Source: CAUZIB01 sp963663925 (GTDB taxonomy: Bacteria > Acidobacteriota > Vicinamibacteria > Vicinamibacterales > UBA8438). From it: a stretch of DNA of 64,000 bases. The translations under genes and the position numbers were made by a program. The stretch covers positions 3,968,001 through 4,032,000 of the forward strand of contig OZ250139.1 in the NCBI GenBank assembly GCA_965237405.1, in the 5' to 3' direction. Shown here piece by piece: positions 34,532-42,584 of this stretch. Numbering within the stretch: the stretch's first letter is position 1; every line of letters starts with the position of its first letter. Under the pieces are notes generated by a model that saw nothing but the letters and a program-made list of their open reading frames with translations, did not search any database and had not been told where the DNA came from.

Positions 34532-35735
34532 CTGTCGGTCTCGAATTCGTCATCAGGCCGCCGCTGGAAGCTGGACCATGCCCCGGCAGTGGGAGATCCA
34601 ACGCACATGGTTGAATTCGGCACGGGCCGCCGTGCGTTCGCCCGCGAAGCCTAACGGCGTGTAGCCTTCCAACGACGCATGGCTCCGTGCCGCGTTGTAG
34701 TAGGCCTGGAAGTCGGCGAGCTTCCGCTCCAGATCACCGGCATTCCAGAACAACACATGATCCAGGCATTCTCGCCGCATCGTCCCGATCAGCCGTTCCA
34801 CAAAGGGGTGTGACAGGGGCACATGGGGCACCGTCTTGATTTCGTCGATCTCCAGAAGCCGAAGGTTCGCGGTCCACCGATGCGCCTCGAACAACGGATC
34901 ATGATCCGTACTGAGATGTCGCGGCGCGCCCCGCCCATGAATGACGGCGTTGCACATGCGGCAGAGGCTGGGTGCATCGACCGGTCCGCGATGCACACCG
35001 AATCCCACGAGGCGCCGCGTGAACTGGTCCATGACCACGAGCACCCAGTAGCTCTGGAGCACGATGGACGCACAGCGCCAGAGGTCCACGCTCCACAGAC
35101 TGTCTGTCGTGTGTCCGACGAACGACAACCACGAGGGCCCGGTTCCGCCCGGGGCTGGACGATAGCGTTTCGCCAGCACGCGGTGCACGACGTTCTTGTC
35201 GATGTCGACCCCGAACGTCTGCGAGATGATGCGCGCAATCCGCGGGCACCCGAATCGAGGATTGCGCGATTTGAGCTCGACGATGGCGCGGATGAGCGAC
35301 TCGCTCGGCCCCTTTGGGCCCGGCTTCTTCGGTCGCGCGCTTGAGAAAAACAATCGGCGGTACTTGCCGCGCATTAGCGCCTGATGGAAGGTCAGCAACG
35401 TGGACGGGCGCAGTCCGATGGCGACCTTGCGAATCCGTCCCGGACTCAGAAAAAGCGCCCCGAATCCGCATAGGAGCCGATCGCCCACTCTGAGGTTCGG
35501 CGCACACTGGCGCGAACGGCGCAGCACGATCAGCTGCTGCTTGAGCAGGAGATTCTCAGCGATGACGGCTCGCACGCCGCCGGGTCTGCAGAGCTTCGCG
35601 GCTGTGACGGCCAGGTGAAGCAGGGGGAGCCGGAGATCCTTCATGCGCGAGACAGCGTAGGTCAGAACTCAGGCGCCACGCAATGGTGTCCCAGGCCTCG
35701 ATTTAGCGACCGAATTCGGAATTCGAGACCCACAG
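34532..35735 (-). mobile_element. rve-type insertion sequence, lineage B, full copy
   Basis: Ends CTGTCGGTCTCGAATTC (34532) and CTGTGGGTCTCGAATTC (complement, ending 35735) are 16 of 17 inverted matches. The left end recurs at 50311, the right end at 18975 and 53933. 1204 bp. No clear target duplication. Confidence 0.85.
34553..35644 (-). CDS. rve-integrase-core transposase, lineage B
   Basis: 363 residues. N-terminal hydrophobic-helical region (LLLKQQLIVLRRSR), helix-turn-helix, then the integrase core with D (SLWSVDLWRC), D (LSTDHDPLF) and E (PFVERLIGTMRRE). The only full-length copy; truncated ones are at 18467, 50311 and 53021. All copies are very similar, so the family is or was recently active. 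Confidence 0.88.
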   Translation of the reverse strand: MKDLRLPLLHLAVTAAKLCRPGGVRAVIAENLLLKQQLIVLRRSRQCAPNLRVGDRLLCGFGALFLSPGRIRKVAIGLRPSTLLTFHQALMRGKYRRLFFSSARPKKPGPKGPSESLIRAIVELKSRNPRFGCPRIARIISQTFGVDIDKNVVHRVLAKRYRPAPGGTGPSWLSFVGHTTDSLWSVDLWRCASIVLQSYWVLVVMDQFTRRLVGFGVHRGPVDAPSLCRMCNAVIHGRGAPRHLSTDHDPLFEAHRWTANLRLLEIDEIKTVPHVPLSHPFVERLIGTMRRECLDHVLFWNAGDLERKLADFQAYYNAARSHASLEGYTPLGFAGERTAARAEFNHVRWISHCRGMVQLPAAA

Positions 35736-35877
35736 GTCCGCTGGTTTGGGTTTGGCCCAGCACAGCGTCATCGCGGTTCTCTTCGTCAGGTCGGTCACCC
35801 CGGCGGCCATCGGCGTCGATGCCGGGATCGATCGGCGAATGTGAAAGATCCCGCTAGGATTTTGCGGCGGGTATCCC

Positions 35878-36330
35878 TCATCCAATTAGGCGCTGCTTAG
35901 CTTTACTAAACTCTTCCTCGGAAAGAATCCCTTGTTTCCGCAAATCAGCGAGCTTGGTGAGTTCCTCGGCCATATTGCTTGACGAAGATGATCTGCCTCT
36001 CATTTCCTTGGTGCGGCGCTCGATGTACTCCTTAATTTCCTCGATCGTAGCGTTGTCGCCTCTTCTGTACACGAATGAGTTCTCGTCGCTCGTGGCGGAG
36101 AGCACTCCGCCTTTATTCTCGTTGCCCCCTGGTATAGAGAACTGGATGTAGCCGTTCGTACCGAGACCAGCCTTTTTGTGCTGGATGCCAGTGATGGACT
36201 CAAAAGGAATAGATTTGGTTCCCTTCAATCCTTTGGTTAAAAATCCAAGCATGCCCTTCGGAGCTATGGTCACCTTGTCTTCAAAGACCTCAAGCTCGCC
36301 TCCGAAGCCTCTAACCTTGTAAACGCTCAT
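35878..36330 (-). CDS. DUF4429/PH-like protein with SHOCT domain
   Basis: 150 residues. N-terminal beta-sandwich (about 1-100) resembling DUF4429/bacterial PH-like domains (GGELEVFEDKVTIAPKG, IPFESITGIQ). The C-terminal ~30 residues (ELTKLADLRKQGILSEEEF, KAKQRLIG) are a clear SHOCT domain, an oligomerisation or tethering motif. No enzymatic role known. Lower GC than neighbours. Confidence 0.8.
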   Translation of the reverse strand: MSVYKVRGFGGELEVFEDKVTIAPKGMLGFLTKGLKGTKSIPFESITGIQHKKAGLGTNGYIQFSIPGGNENKGGVLSATSDENSFVYRRGDNATIEEIKEYIERRTKEMRGRSSSSSNMAEELTKLADLRKQGILSEEEFSKAKQRLIG

Positions 36331-36358
36331 CAGTCTCCTCTACTCGTTATAGCGAGTC

Positions 36359-36560
36359 TCAAATTCCAAAGACTCGATTCCCGACACGCGCCACGGCCGA
36401 CGCGCCGCCACCGCGCGATACTTGCGTGTGCGTGTGCATCAGCACCAGCCTCATCAGTAAGGGCACTGGCCTAAAGATCGACGGAAACAGCCACGCCAGA
36501 AACGCGCCCCGCGCCCAGCCGAACATGAGCCCCACGATGATCGTAATCGCGATGAACAGA
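36359..36560 (-). pseudogene. C-terminal fragment of a membrane protein
   Basis: The minus strand encodes about 66 residues with a hydrophobic helix (LFIAITIIVGLMFGWARGAF) and a basic tail, ending at a stop at 36359-36361. The upstream part is lost at the IS5-family end. Family not identified. Confidence 0.4.
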
Positions 36561-37633
36561 GGCGTTGTTGCGCGGTTCGAAAACTGACCCGCAACGCCCC
36601 CGACCCACAGACCCGTTAACGACCGATAGCGTACGACGCCGGCCTACCAAGCTGAGTCATCTGATTGAGGATGTTACATGCGAGGATGGCCTCCGTCTCT
36701 TGCCCTGCCCGACTGCGCGCTCGAAGGCTCTCCCCGATGATCACCTTGTACCGGAAGAAGGCGTTCTCCATACGGGCCTGCTGATGGTAGCCCGAGTCCG
36801 TCTTCCACTGTCGCCGTCCAGCCTGCTGCACCTGTCGGATCGTGCGGTCGCGCGCGGGCGATCGTGGTCGCCGTCCAGACACGGTGGCTGTCCTGGTCGG
36901 TGGAATGACGACCGTCGCGCCACGCGCACCCGCAGCCTCGTAGATGCCACGCGTGTCGTAGGCCGCGTCCGCCGTGAGGCAGGAGACGTCGCCTTCGACC
37001 TTGTCGATCAGATCGAGGGCTGTCGTCGCGTCGTCAACATGCCCGCCGGTCAGGGCGTGAGCGACGATCACGCCCGATCCGTCGACGCCCAGATGAAGCT
37101 TCTTCCAGCCGCGTCTCCCGCGTCCGCCATGTTTCACGGCCGCCCATTCACCTTCACCCACAGTCGAGAGCCCGGTACTGTCGACGATGAGATGTATGCC
37201 TGCGCCCGCGGGGAGGCGGCGAAGTGCAAGGTCGAGGTGCTGACCACGCCGTGAGAGAGTCGTGTGATCGGGCGCGGACAGGTCGAGGCACAGCATCCCG
37301 AAGATCGACCTCAGAAAGCCCTCCGTCTGACGAAGGGGCAGGTGAAAGATCAGGCGGAGCGTCAGCGCGGTTTCGATGGCAACCTCGGAGTACTGCAGCT
37401 GCCCTCCGCGCTTGCCGACGCCCACGGCCTCCCACGTGGCGATCGCTTCCGGCGTCAACCACAGGGTGACGTCGCCGCGCTGGACCAGTGCTCGGTCGTA
37501 CGCCGGCCAGTTTCCGACGCGGTATTTCGTTGTGTACCTGGGATGCACTCTCGACTTCACGTCGAGATCATGCCCCTTCGGCCGTCACGATGGCCAGGGC
37601 CACGCCGAACACTTGTTTCCGCGCACCAACGCC
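36561..37633 (-). mobile_element. IS5-family element
   Basis: Ends GGCGTTGTTGCGCGG (36561) and GGCGTTGGTGCGCGG (complement, ending 37633) are inverted with one mismatch; 1073 bp. It separates a membrane-protein fragment from a glycosyltransferase fragment. Confidence 0.75.
36616..37560 (-). CDS. IS5-family DDE transposase
   Basis: 314 residues. N-terminal DUF4096-like region, then D (HLIVDSTGLS), D (LTADAAYDTRG) and E (QARMENAFFRYK), with the WKKLHLGVD strand typical of the family. Looks complete. Confidence 0.88.
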   Translation of the reverse strand: MKSRVHPRYTTKYRVGNWPAYDRALVQRGDVTLWLTPEAIATWEAVGVGKRGGQLQYSEVAIETALTLRLIFHLPLRQTEGFLRSIFGMLCLDLSAPDHTTLSRRGQHLDLALRRLPAGAGIHLIVDSTGLSTVGEGEWAAVKHGGRGRRGWKKLHLGVDGSGVIVAHALTGGHVDDATTALDLIDKVEGDVSCLTADAAYDTRGIYEAAGARGATVVIPPTRTATVSGRRPRSPARDRTIRQVQQAGRRQWKTDSGYHQQARMENAFFRYKVIIGESLRARSRAGQETEAILACNILNQMTQLGRPASYAIGR

Positions 37634-38090
37634 ACGTAGCCCGGAAGGGTCACGCGATCAGCAAGCCCAAGGTCTGCGACCAATCGCTGTAGCGATTCGC
37701 GGTCTGGACCTTCACCGAGGATCATGAGGTTGGCGCGATGGGCCCGCGCGACAGTCGCAAAGGCGTAGATCAAAGCCGCGAAGTCCTTCTGCGCGGTCAG
37801 GCGGCCCACACCGAGGATCACCGGGGCGCCTTCTATCTCGAACCAGGGATGGTCAATCGGTTGTTCGGCCTGCCCCATGAGCGAGTCGGACACGAGCGGG
37901 TTGTAAATCACCTCAATTCGCTCTCTTGGCACGCCGGCGACCTGGGCGAGATCGTCCGCTACACCCTGAGAGACGGCGACGATCTCGTCGGCCCACGGGT
38001 AGAAGCGCCCAGCGAACCACGGCATCAGTCTCTGTTTGATCATGGGAGACGACCGTGACGTCCGGGACAGCGTGTTGTGCTCAGTCACGA
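37634..38090 (-). pseudogene. Family 4 glycosyltransferase fragment
   Basis: About 150 residues of the GT-B fold: EIVAVSQGVADDLAQ, VIYNPLV, PVILGVGRLTAQKDFAAL and LMILGEGPDRESLQRL. The nucleotide-sugar binding half is cut at the IS5 end, and the N-terminal half is cut at the MITE. Probably once part of surface polysaccharide synthesis. Confidence 0.75.
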
Positions 38091-38212
38091 TGGTATTGTC
38101 AAGTTAAGCGGAATCGCGATGATCGACCCCCAACATACCTGGTTCGCGACGGGACTCGAGCCCATCATCTTGGGGGTCGGTCAGCCTGATTCTGCTTAAC
38201 TTGACAATACCA
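38091..38212. mobile_element. 122-bp MITE, family A
   Basis: Perfect 19-bp inverted ends TGGTATTGTCAAGTTAAGC (38091-38109) and complement (38194-38212), extending to 25 with one mismatch. Interior shares GGTTCGCGACGGG and ATCTTGGGG with the interrupted copy at 31631. No coding capacity. Confidence 0.8.
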
Positions 38213-38254
38213 CCGGGAGGCCGCATGAGCGGTCGGCCGATTAAACGCACCTTA
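38213..38254 (+). mobile_element. Right-end remnant of lineage A insertion sequence
   Basis: GGAGGCCGCATGAGCGGTCG and following ATTAAACGCACCTTA are identical to the right end of the element at 20569-21732. Only ~42 bp remain. Confidence 0.75.
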
Positions 38255-38749
38255 TGGCATCGCCAGCGCGCAGTTCGCCCTCGGGCTGAGGTACACATCA
38301 CCGGCGAAGGCGTCCCACAGGACAACGTTGAAGCACTCTCCTGGTTCCGCCGCGCCGCCGAGCAGGGTAAAGCCGGTGCGCAGTACAATCTCGGGGTGAT
38401 GTACGCCAGCGGCGAAGACGTCCCGCAGGATTACGTTGAAGCGCTCGCCTGGTACCGCCGCGCCGCCGAGCAGGGCCACGCCAGCGCGCAGTTCGGCCTC
38501 GGGGTGATGTACGCCACCGGCGAAGGCGTCCCACAGGACAACGTCGAAGCCCATATGTGGTTGAACCTCGCCGCCTCCCGATCATCAGGCGAGCAGCGCG
38601 AGCGCACCGTAACAACGCGAGACGCCGTGGCTGAGCGGATGACGCCTGCGGACCTGGGCGAGGCACAACGCCGCGCACGGGAGTGGTACGCGGCGCACCC
38701 GGCCCTTGACAAAAATGCAGGCAACGTTTTACTTGGTCGCGTTCGATGA
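38255..38749 (+). pseudogene. Sel1-repeat protein, 5'-truncated
   Basis: Three Sel1 repeats are visible (AAEQGKAGAQYNLGVMYASG and equivalents), with the GVPQDNVEA linker. The first repeat lies in another frame (ASAQFALGLRY), and the start has been replaced by the IS end, so the gene is broken. A related intact gene lies at 60011-60526. Confidence 0.7.
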
Positions 38750-38999
38750 AGGTGGCGTCAAACAAAATCCAGAGAACCGGGAGAAACTCCGTCTCGTGTG
38801 TCAGATAGAGGGCGGCGGCAAACTCGCGATCTGGGGTAGCCCACATGCGAGAGCAAACATCGACACGGTACTGGCGGCGGGGGTGCCGTGCCGCGTCCTG
38901 TGTGACTACACCGACCCTGCGCCGTGGGCGCTGGTATACGGCCACACGCACTGGGTTCCAGAAGCCGGGCAGCTGTCCATCGTGGCCGCTCGCCTCTGA
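38715..38999 (+). CDS. Hypothetical protein
   Basis: 94 residues from ATG 38715, overlapping the Sel1 remnant in another frame. Well-balanced composition (FYLVAFDEGGVKQNPENREK, APWALVYGHTHWVPEAG) suggests a real protein. No family recognised. Confidence 0.4.
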   Translation: MQATFYLVAFDEGGVKQNPENREKLRLVCQIEGGGKLAIWGSPHARANIDTVLAAGVPCRVLCDYTDPAPWALVYGHTHWVPEAGQLSIVAARL

Positions 39000-39119
39000 G
39001 CGGAGGATATTTCTCGCCCGGTCGAGCGCAGGTGCGCTGCGGTGGTAGTGCCTCACTCACCACGCCGGCATCGTGGCCCCGTGCCGGGATCATGCGCCAG
39101 TCCGGGGAGGAGCTCGCTG

Positions 39120-39414
39120 TCAGTGTGACGGAGTGATGACGATGGCCGGGCGGTCGGACGTGGGCGAAAGTGGCCAGCGGGGAAGGCGCGCGCGGAGCCC
39201 CAACGCGACGTCCATTCGGGCGAACCAAATCCGGGACGTGTCGACAACACATAGGCCGACGAGCCACGCGGCCACGTCCGGCGCGACGTCGTACCAGACG
39301 ACGACGGCCGTGGAACCATTCGGCGTGTCATGGCGCACCAGCATGTGTCGTAAACGGTCGTTTGCGACAGTCGGGCGAGGGCCGAAGCGGTTGTTGACCG
39401 CGAGGTTAAAAGAA
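39120..39414 (-). pseudogene. Hypothetical gene cut by the IS1595-family transposon
   Basis: A minus-strand frame (GSTAVVVWYDVAPDVAAWLV then GLCVVDTSRIWFARMDVALG) runs into the transposon end at 39414. Joining across the transposon at the 8-bp duplication keeps a frame open to about 42584. Function unknown; coding status uncertain. Confidence 0.35.
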
Positions 39415-39516
39415 GGGGATTATATCTGAAAGTGGCGAAACCGCTTTCCTTGGCTTCGGGTAGTGGGGCTATTTTGAGCAGATCATAGCTTCGGGCATGG
39501 TCATTGCCAAAGCTCA

Positions 39517-39762
39517 CTACCCGAACATCCGAATCAAGCTGAAAGTGATCGCCGTCGCAAGTGTCGCTGACAGCCCGATTGCCGATAGAAGTAGCATGAG
39601 CACGCGCCACAGGATCCACTCGCGCGTGGCGACCGTCTTCATCTGCTCCCTGATTCCCTCCAGGGTTATTTCGACTTGCCGAAGGCGGTCGGAGATATTT
39701 CCGCCATCATCACCACCACGTGCCAGAGACGGAGAAGCGGACTTGAATTCGTGGACCGACAT
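39517..39762 (-). CDS. Passenger 1: small coiled-coil membrane protein
   Basis: 81 residues from ATG 39762, with AAGGTGA upstream. A predicted coiled coil (ISDRLRQVEITLEGIREQMK) leads into one or two hydrophobic segments (ILWRVLMLLLSAIGLSATLA, TAITFSLIRMFG). This resembles small phage or defence membrane proteins (holin-like or effector-like), but no family is assigned. Last gene of a three-gene minus-strand group. Confidence 0.55.
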   Translation of the reverse strand: MSVHEFKSASPSLARGGDDGGNISDRLRQVEITLEGIREQMKTVATREWILWRVLMLLLSAIGLSATLATAITFSLIRMFG

Positions 39763-39774
39763 CCTCACTTCACC

Positions 39775-40050
39775 TTATCGATCCGTTCCCAACTTCACCT
39801 TATCGATCCATTCCCACAGGCTTCCATCGGTGTAGCCTTGGTACGCCTTAAACCGAAAAACCACTCCGCTAGCAGAGTTGTCTTTAAACCCTGCGGTTTC
39901 AGAGACGTTCGTCGTGATCGCGTCGGCTGAAACCAAGAAAACAGTCGGCAAGTATTCATAGACATCACTGTACTTACTCGTGAGCCTGTCCTTGACCGTT
40001 TTGCTGTCCGCGGACCCTTGATCGTCAAGGATGACAACGAATGTCGCCAT
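39775..40050 (-). CDS. Passenger 2: 91-residue protein, possibly Cas2/SinR-like fold
   Basis: MATFVVILDDQGSADSKTVK, then RLTSKYSDVYEYLPTVFLVS ADA: a beta strand, helix, beta strand order reminiscent of small ferredoxin-fold proteins of the SinR/Cas2 type. This is a weak structural guess. The 3' end overlaps an ~25-bp tandem duplication (ACTTCACCTTATCGATCC twice, 39767-39815). Confidence 0.45.
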   Translation of the reverse strand: MATFVVILDDQGSADSKTVKDRLTSKYSDVYEYLPTVFLVSADAITTNVSETAGFKDNSASGVVFRFKAYQGYTDGSLWEWIDKVKLGTDR

Positions 40051-40167
40051 ATTCCATCCGTATATGTCGTTAGAGGACGCTCATTATAGGGGATTCTGAA
40101 TCAACCGGGTGCCGTGGGGTGCGCGAGACTAGCTACCACTGCCTCTTGAAGTCAAGCCACCGTACAG

Positions 40168-40368
40168 TCAGCTTGAGACACTACCGGGCTTCGGCGGCGG
40201 CATCACCTGACGCACGCGGACGGGACGCACTAACGCCTTGACGGCGTCTTTAAACTGTCCTTTCAGGCGCAAGTCCTCGCGTAGCTCCTGCGCGTTCGGC
40301 TGGTAGGACGGGTGGGGCACACGGACGATCGGACGGTCAGTCGATGTGGGCGTGGCAGGTTTCAGCAT
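40168..40368 (-). CDS. Passenger 3: 66-residue basic protein
   Basis: GGAGGG precedes the ATG at 40368 at ideal spacing, so it is likely translated. Pro-rich N-terminus (RVPHPSYQPNAQELREDLRL) and basic C-terminus (LVRPVRVRQVMPPPKPG). Could be a DNA-binding antitoxin or regulator acting at the palindrome 30 bp upstream; that is inference. Confidence 0.5.
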   Translation of the reverse strand: MLKPATPTSTDRPIVRVPHPSYQPNAQELREDLRLKGQFKDAVKALVRPVRVRQVMPPPKPGSVSS

Positions 40369-40397
40369 CAGAGACCCTCCAAAGTGCGTATAAACGC

Positions 40398-40417
40398 ACT
40401 AGGAGTATACTCCTAGT
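40398..40417. promoter_or_regulatory. Perfect 20-bp palindrome between divergent passengers
   Basis: ACTAGGAGTATACTCCTAGT is fully self-complementary. It lies 30 bp before the minus-strand passenger 3 start and 84 bp before the plus-strand passenger 4 start. A smaller TGCGT/ACGCA repeat adjoins it. Operator-like. Confidence 0.6.
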
Positions 40418-40500
40418 CGCCAAACGCTGACCTGTACGTCTGACGTGACGTAGGGTTGCCATCTTAATACAATACCCCATCCATTGGAATAGGCGGGACC

Positions 40501-41118
40501 ATGCCAACGTTCACGGTCAAACTCAAGAACTTCGATTTCCCAGAGAAACTCGACGACAAGAAGGCAAATTTCCGGTTCATTCTTGACGTCCGGTATATCG
40601 CCGAGGGTGGCGATTTCTTCGTTGAACACGTGGTGATGCCCAGTCTCGACACCTTTTGGGAGTGTGATAAGGGCAGGAGTGATAAGCCCAACTACGTCCG
40701 CGATGCTATGCGATCGTGTTTCAAGATGGACCGTATAGACGCCTGGGACCGCCTAGCCATTCGTCTCACATGTAATAATGTGTATTCCATTCAGGTTAAG
40801 GTGATCGATGTGGATCGGGCAGATGTGTTCGATAAACTGAAAGGAGCGATGCAGGGTGTGCTTCAAGCCGCCATCGGCACGCTCAGAACCAGGATTGCAT
40901 CGAGCAACCACATTGGCGTAGACCTGCCTAAATCGGCCCGTCAATCTCTTGGTAGTGCCGCCGACGATGTCGAAGCGTTAGTTCTGAAGAAGCTGGCTGG
41001 TGGCAATGACGTGTTGTTCAGGGGCTCCGCCATTTCAGGGCTCGACAACGTCACGATCACCGGCGAAGGCACGAAGGGCACCTACAAGATCGTGTTTGAC
41101 GTCGTCGCCGAAAAGTAG
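40501..41118 (+). CDS. Passenger 4: 205-residue protein of unknown function
   Basis: MPTFTVKLKNFDFPEKLDDK begins a beta-rich N-terminal half (FRFILDVRYIAEGGDFFVEH). A helical middle (LKGAMQGVLQAAIGTLRTRI) and a short beta-rich end (GLDNVTITGEGTKGTYKIVF) follow. No signal peptide or catalytic motif seen. It converges with passenger 5, six bases between stops. Confidence 0.5.
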   Translation: MPTFTVKLKNFDFPEKLDDKKANFRFILDVRYIAEGGDFFVEHVVMPSLDTFWECDKGRSDKPNYVRDAMRSCFKMDRIDAWDRLAIRLTCNNVYSIQVKVIDVDRADVFDKLKGAMQGVLQAAIGTLRTRIASSNHIGVDLPKSARQSLGSAADDVEALVLKKLAGGNDVLFRGSAISGLDNVTITGEGTKGTYKIVFDVVAEK

Positions 41119-41123
41119 ACGGC

Positions 41124-41411
41124 CTAGAAGGCCGTGTGTGCCTGGATCTCCTTGGCCAGCAGCTCCTCGAGGTACGTGGGACTATGCACCTTCTGGAAGA
41201 TGTTGACGAAGCTCACCAAGATGTCTGCTGACTGGGTCTCAGGCTTTGCGAGTTGTGCGAATAAACGCCGTAGTTTCACCGTGGCCACTTGCTTCTCCGC
41301 CGCGTCGAGTTCCTCCTGGTGCTGCGCCTCCACGATCTTCTGGTCAAGCCCATCGAGCGTGGATTGCAACGACTTCTTCTCATGTTGCAGGAGAGCTACT
41401 GTTTTACTCAT
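41124..41411 (-). CDS. Passenger 5: coiled-coil protein
   Basis: 95 residues, mostly heptad-patterned helix (KKSLQSTLDGLDQKIVEAQH, EELDAAEKQVATVKLRRLFA). Located 60 bp after the transposase on the same strand, so may be co-transcribed. Function unknown. Confidence 0.5.
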   Translation of the reverse strand: MSKTVALLQHEKKSLQSTLDGLDQKIVEAQHQEELDAAEKQVATVKLRRLFAQLAKPETQSADILVSFVNIFQKVHSPTYLEELLAKEIQAHTAF

Positions 41412-41470
41412 AGATATCCCTCAACCACGTTCATAGTCGCCTCTTTTGGCCGTAAAAGTCAACTTGAGAC

Positions 41471-42448
41471 CTACGCCCGCGCGCCTGACGCCAGTCCGTT
41501 CTCGGCAATCAGCGTCCGGTAGCGGAGTCGCTTGCCGTCCATGCCTCCGCTGATGGCGGTCAGTTGGTCGATGGTGTCGTACTCGCGCAGGTTGTGGCGA
41601 CCGGCGAACTCCTGAACGTAGCGGTCAAGATGCTTCGGGCTCAGCTTGTGGAACGTGCCCTTGTGGGCGCGTTTCAGCATCGACCACAGGGATTCGATCC
41701 CATTGGTGTGAATGTCGCCGTTGACGTACTCTGAGAGCGAGTGCTTGACCGTGGCGTGATTGAACGGCAAAGACTCGTAGGAGGTCGCGTCGTCTGTGTA
41801 GACCGTCGCACCTGGCGCGGTATGCTCACGTACGAATCCTTGCAGCGTGGCCGCGTCCGTGGCCGTGACGACCGTAGCCGCGACGTGCTTGGTCGCACGA
41901 TCTTTGACGCCGACAACAGCCGTTTTCCCAACCGGGCCGCGCCCGGTATCCGCCATGGCCTTCCGCGTCGTGTTGCTCATGTTCCGGCGGCGACCGCCGA
42001 AGTAGGTTTCGTCCACTTCGACCGGGCCAGCGAACAGCGTCCCATCCTGAGAGAGAGCGACCCGGAGCCGTTGCGCGAGAAACCACGCGGATTTCTGAGT
42101 GATCCCTAGATCCCTGTGGAGCTTCATGCTCGAGACGCTCTTGAGACTGGTCATGAGCAGGAAGGCCCCGAGCAGCCAATCCTGGTAGCCGACCTTTGAG
42201 CCTTCCATCACCGTGCCGGTCTTCACGCTAAATTTCTTCACGCACTCCTTCTCCCGGCAGCGGTAGGGCATGGTCTTGTGCTGGCATCCGGTCTGCACGT
42301 TCACCGACCCGCACGCGGGGCAGCAGACGCCGTTCGGCCATCGCTTCTCAGTAAACCACTGCTCGGCGATCTCGTCGTTGGGGAACATCCGAAGGATCTG
42401 CTTCAGCGTGATCCCCTTCCGGTAGGCTTTCCCTGGCGCGTTCTTCAT
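41471..42448 (-). CDS. IS1595-family transposase (ISXO2-like DDE)
   Basis: 325 residues. Zinc ribbon at about 44-75 (CCPACGS and YRCREKECVKKF), then the ISXO2-like domain: D in EVDETYFGG, D in YTDDATSYE and the closing region HTNGIESLWSMLKRAHKGTF with its conserved Asn/Glu. Moves the whole passenger-bearing unit. Appears intact. Confidence 0.9.
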   Translation of the reverse strand: MKNAPGKAYRKGITLKQILRMFPNDEIAEQWFTEKRWPNGVCCPACGSVNVQTGCQHKTMPYRCREKECVKKFSVKTGTVMEGSKVGYQDWLLGAFLLMTSLKSVSSMKLHRDLGITQKSAWFLAQRLRVALSQDGTLFAGPVEVDETYFGGRRRNMSNTTRKAMADTGRGPVGKTAVVGVKDRATKHVAATVVTATDAATLQGFVREHTAPGATVYTDDATSYESLPFNHATVKHSLSEYVNGDIHTNGIESLWSMLKRAHKGTFHKLSPKHLDRYVQEFAGRHNLREYDTIDQLTAISGGMDGKRLRYRTLIAENGLASGARA

Positions 42449-42584
42449 GATGGGAACATCTTACAGGAGAGTGGCGACGACGTCAAGCAGTCTCGCCACT
42501 TTCAGATATAATCTCCTAAAAGACCCGAGGCAGCATAGCAGCGGCAAGACGGCGAGTGTGTCAGGTGCAACGGCTGGGGGGCAC

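Larger units (their letters stand above)
39415..42516. mobile_element. IS1595-family transposon with five passenger genes (3102 bp)
   Basis: Terminal inverted repeats contain GATTATATCTGAAAGTGGCG at both ends (39418 onward; complement ending 42513), 23 of 24 positions matching from GG. Flanks are TAAAAGAA (39407-39414) and TAAAAGAC (42517-42524), a near-perfect 8-bp target duplication as expected for this family. IS1595 elements are known to carry passengers. Cargo here is visibly lower in GC than the surroundings. Confidence 0.88.

Noticed and set aside
34532..35735. Target-site duplication around the lineage B insertion sequence
   Set aside because: Flanks were compared directly and show no matching direct repeat, probably because later rearrangements joined unrelated DNA.
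40399..40629. Minus-strand frame of 76 codons over the palindrome
   Set aside because: It overlaps the well-supported passenger 4 start on the opposite strand and has no ribosome site.
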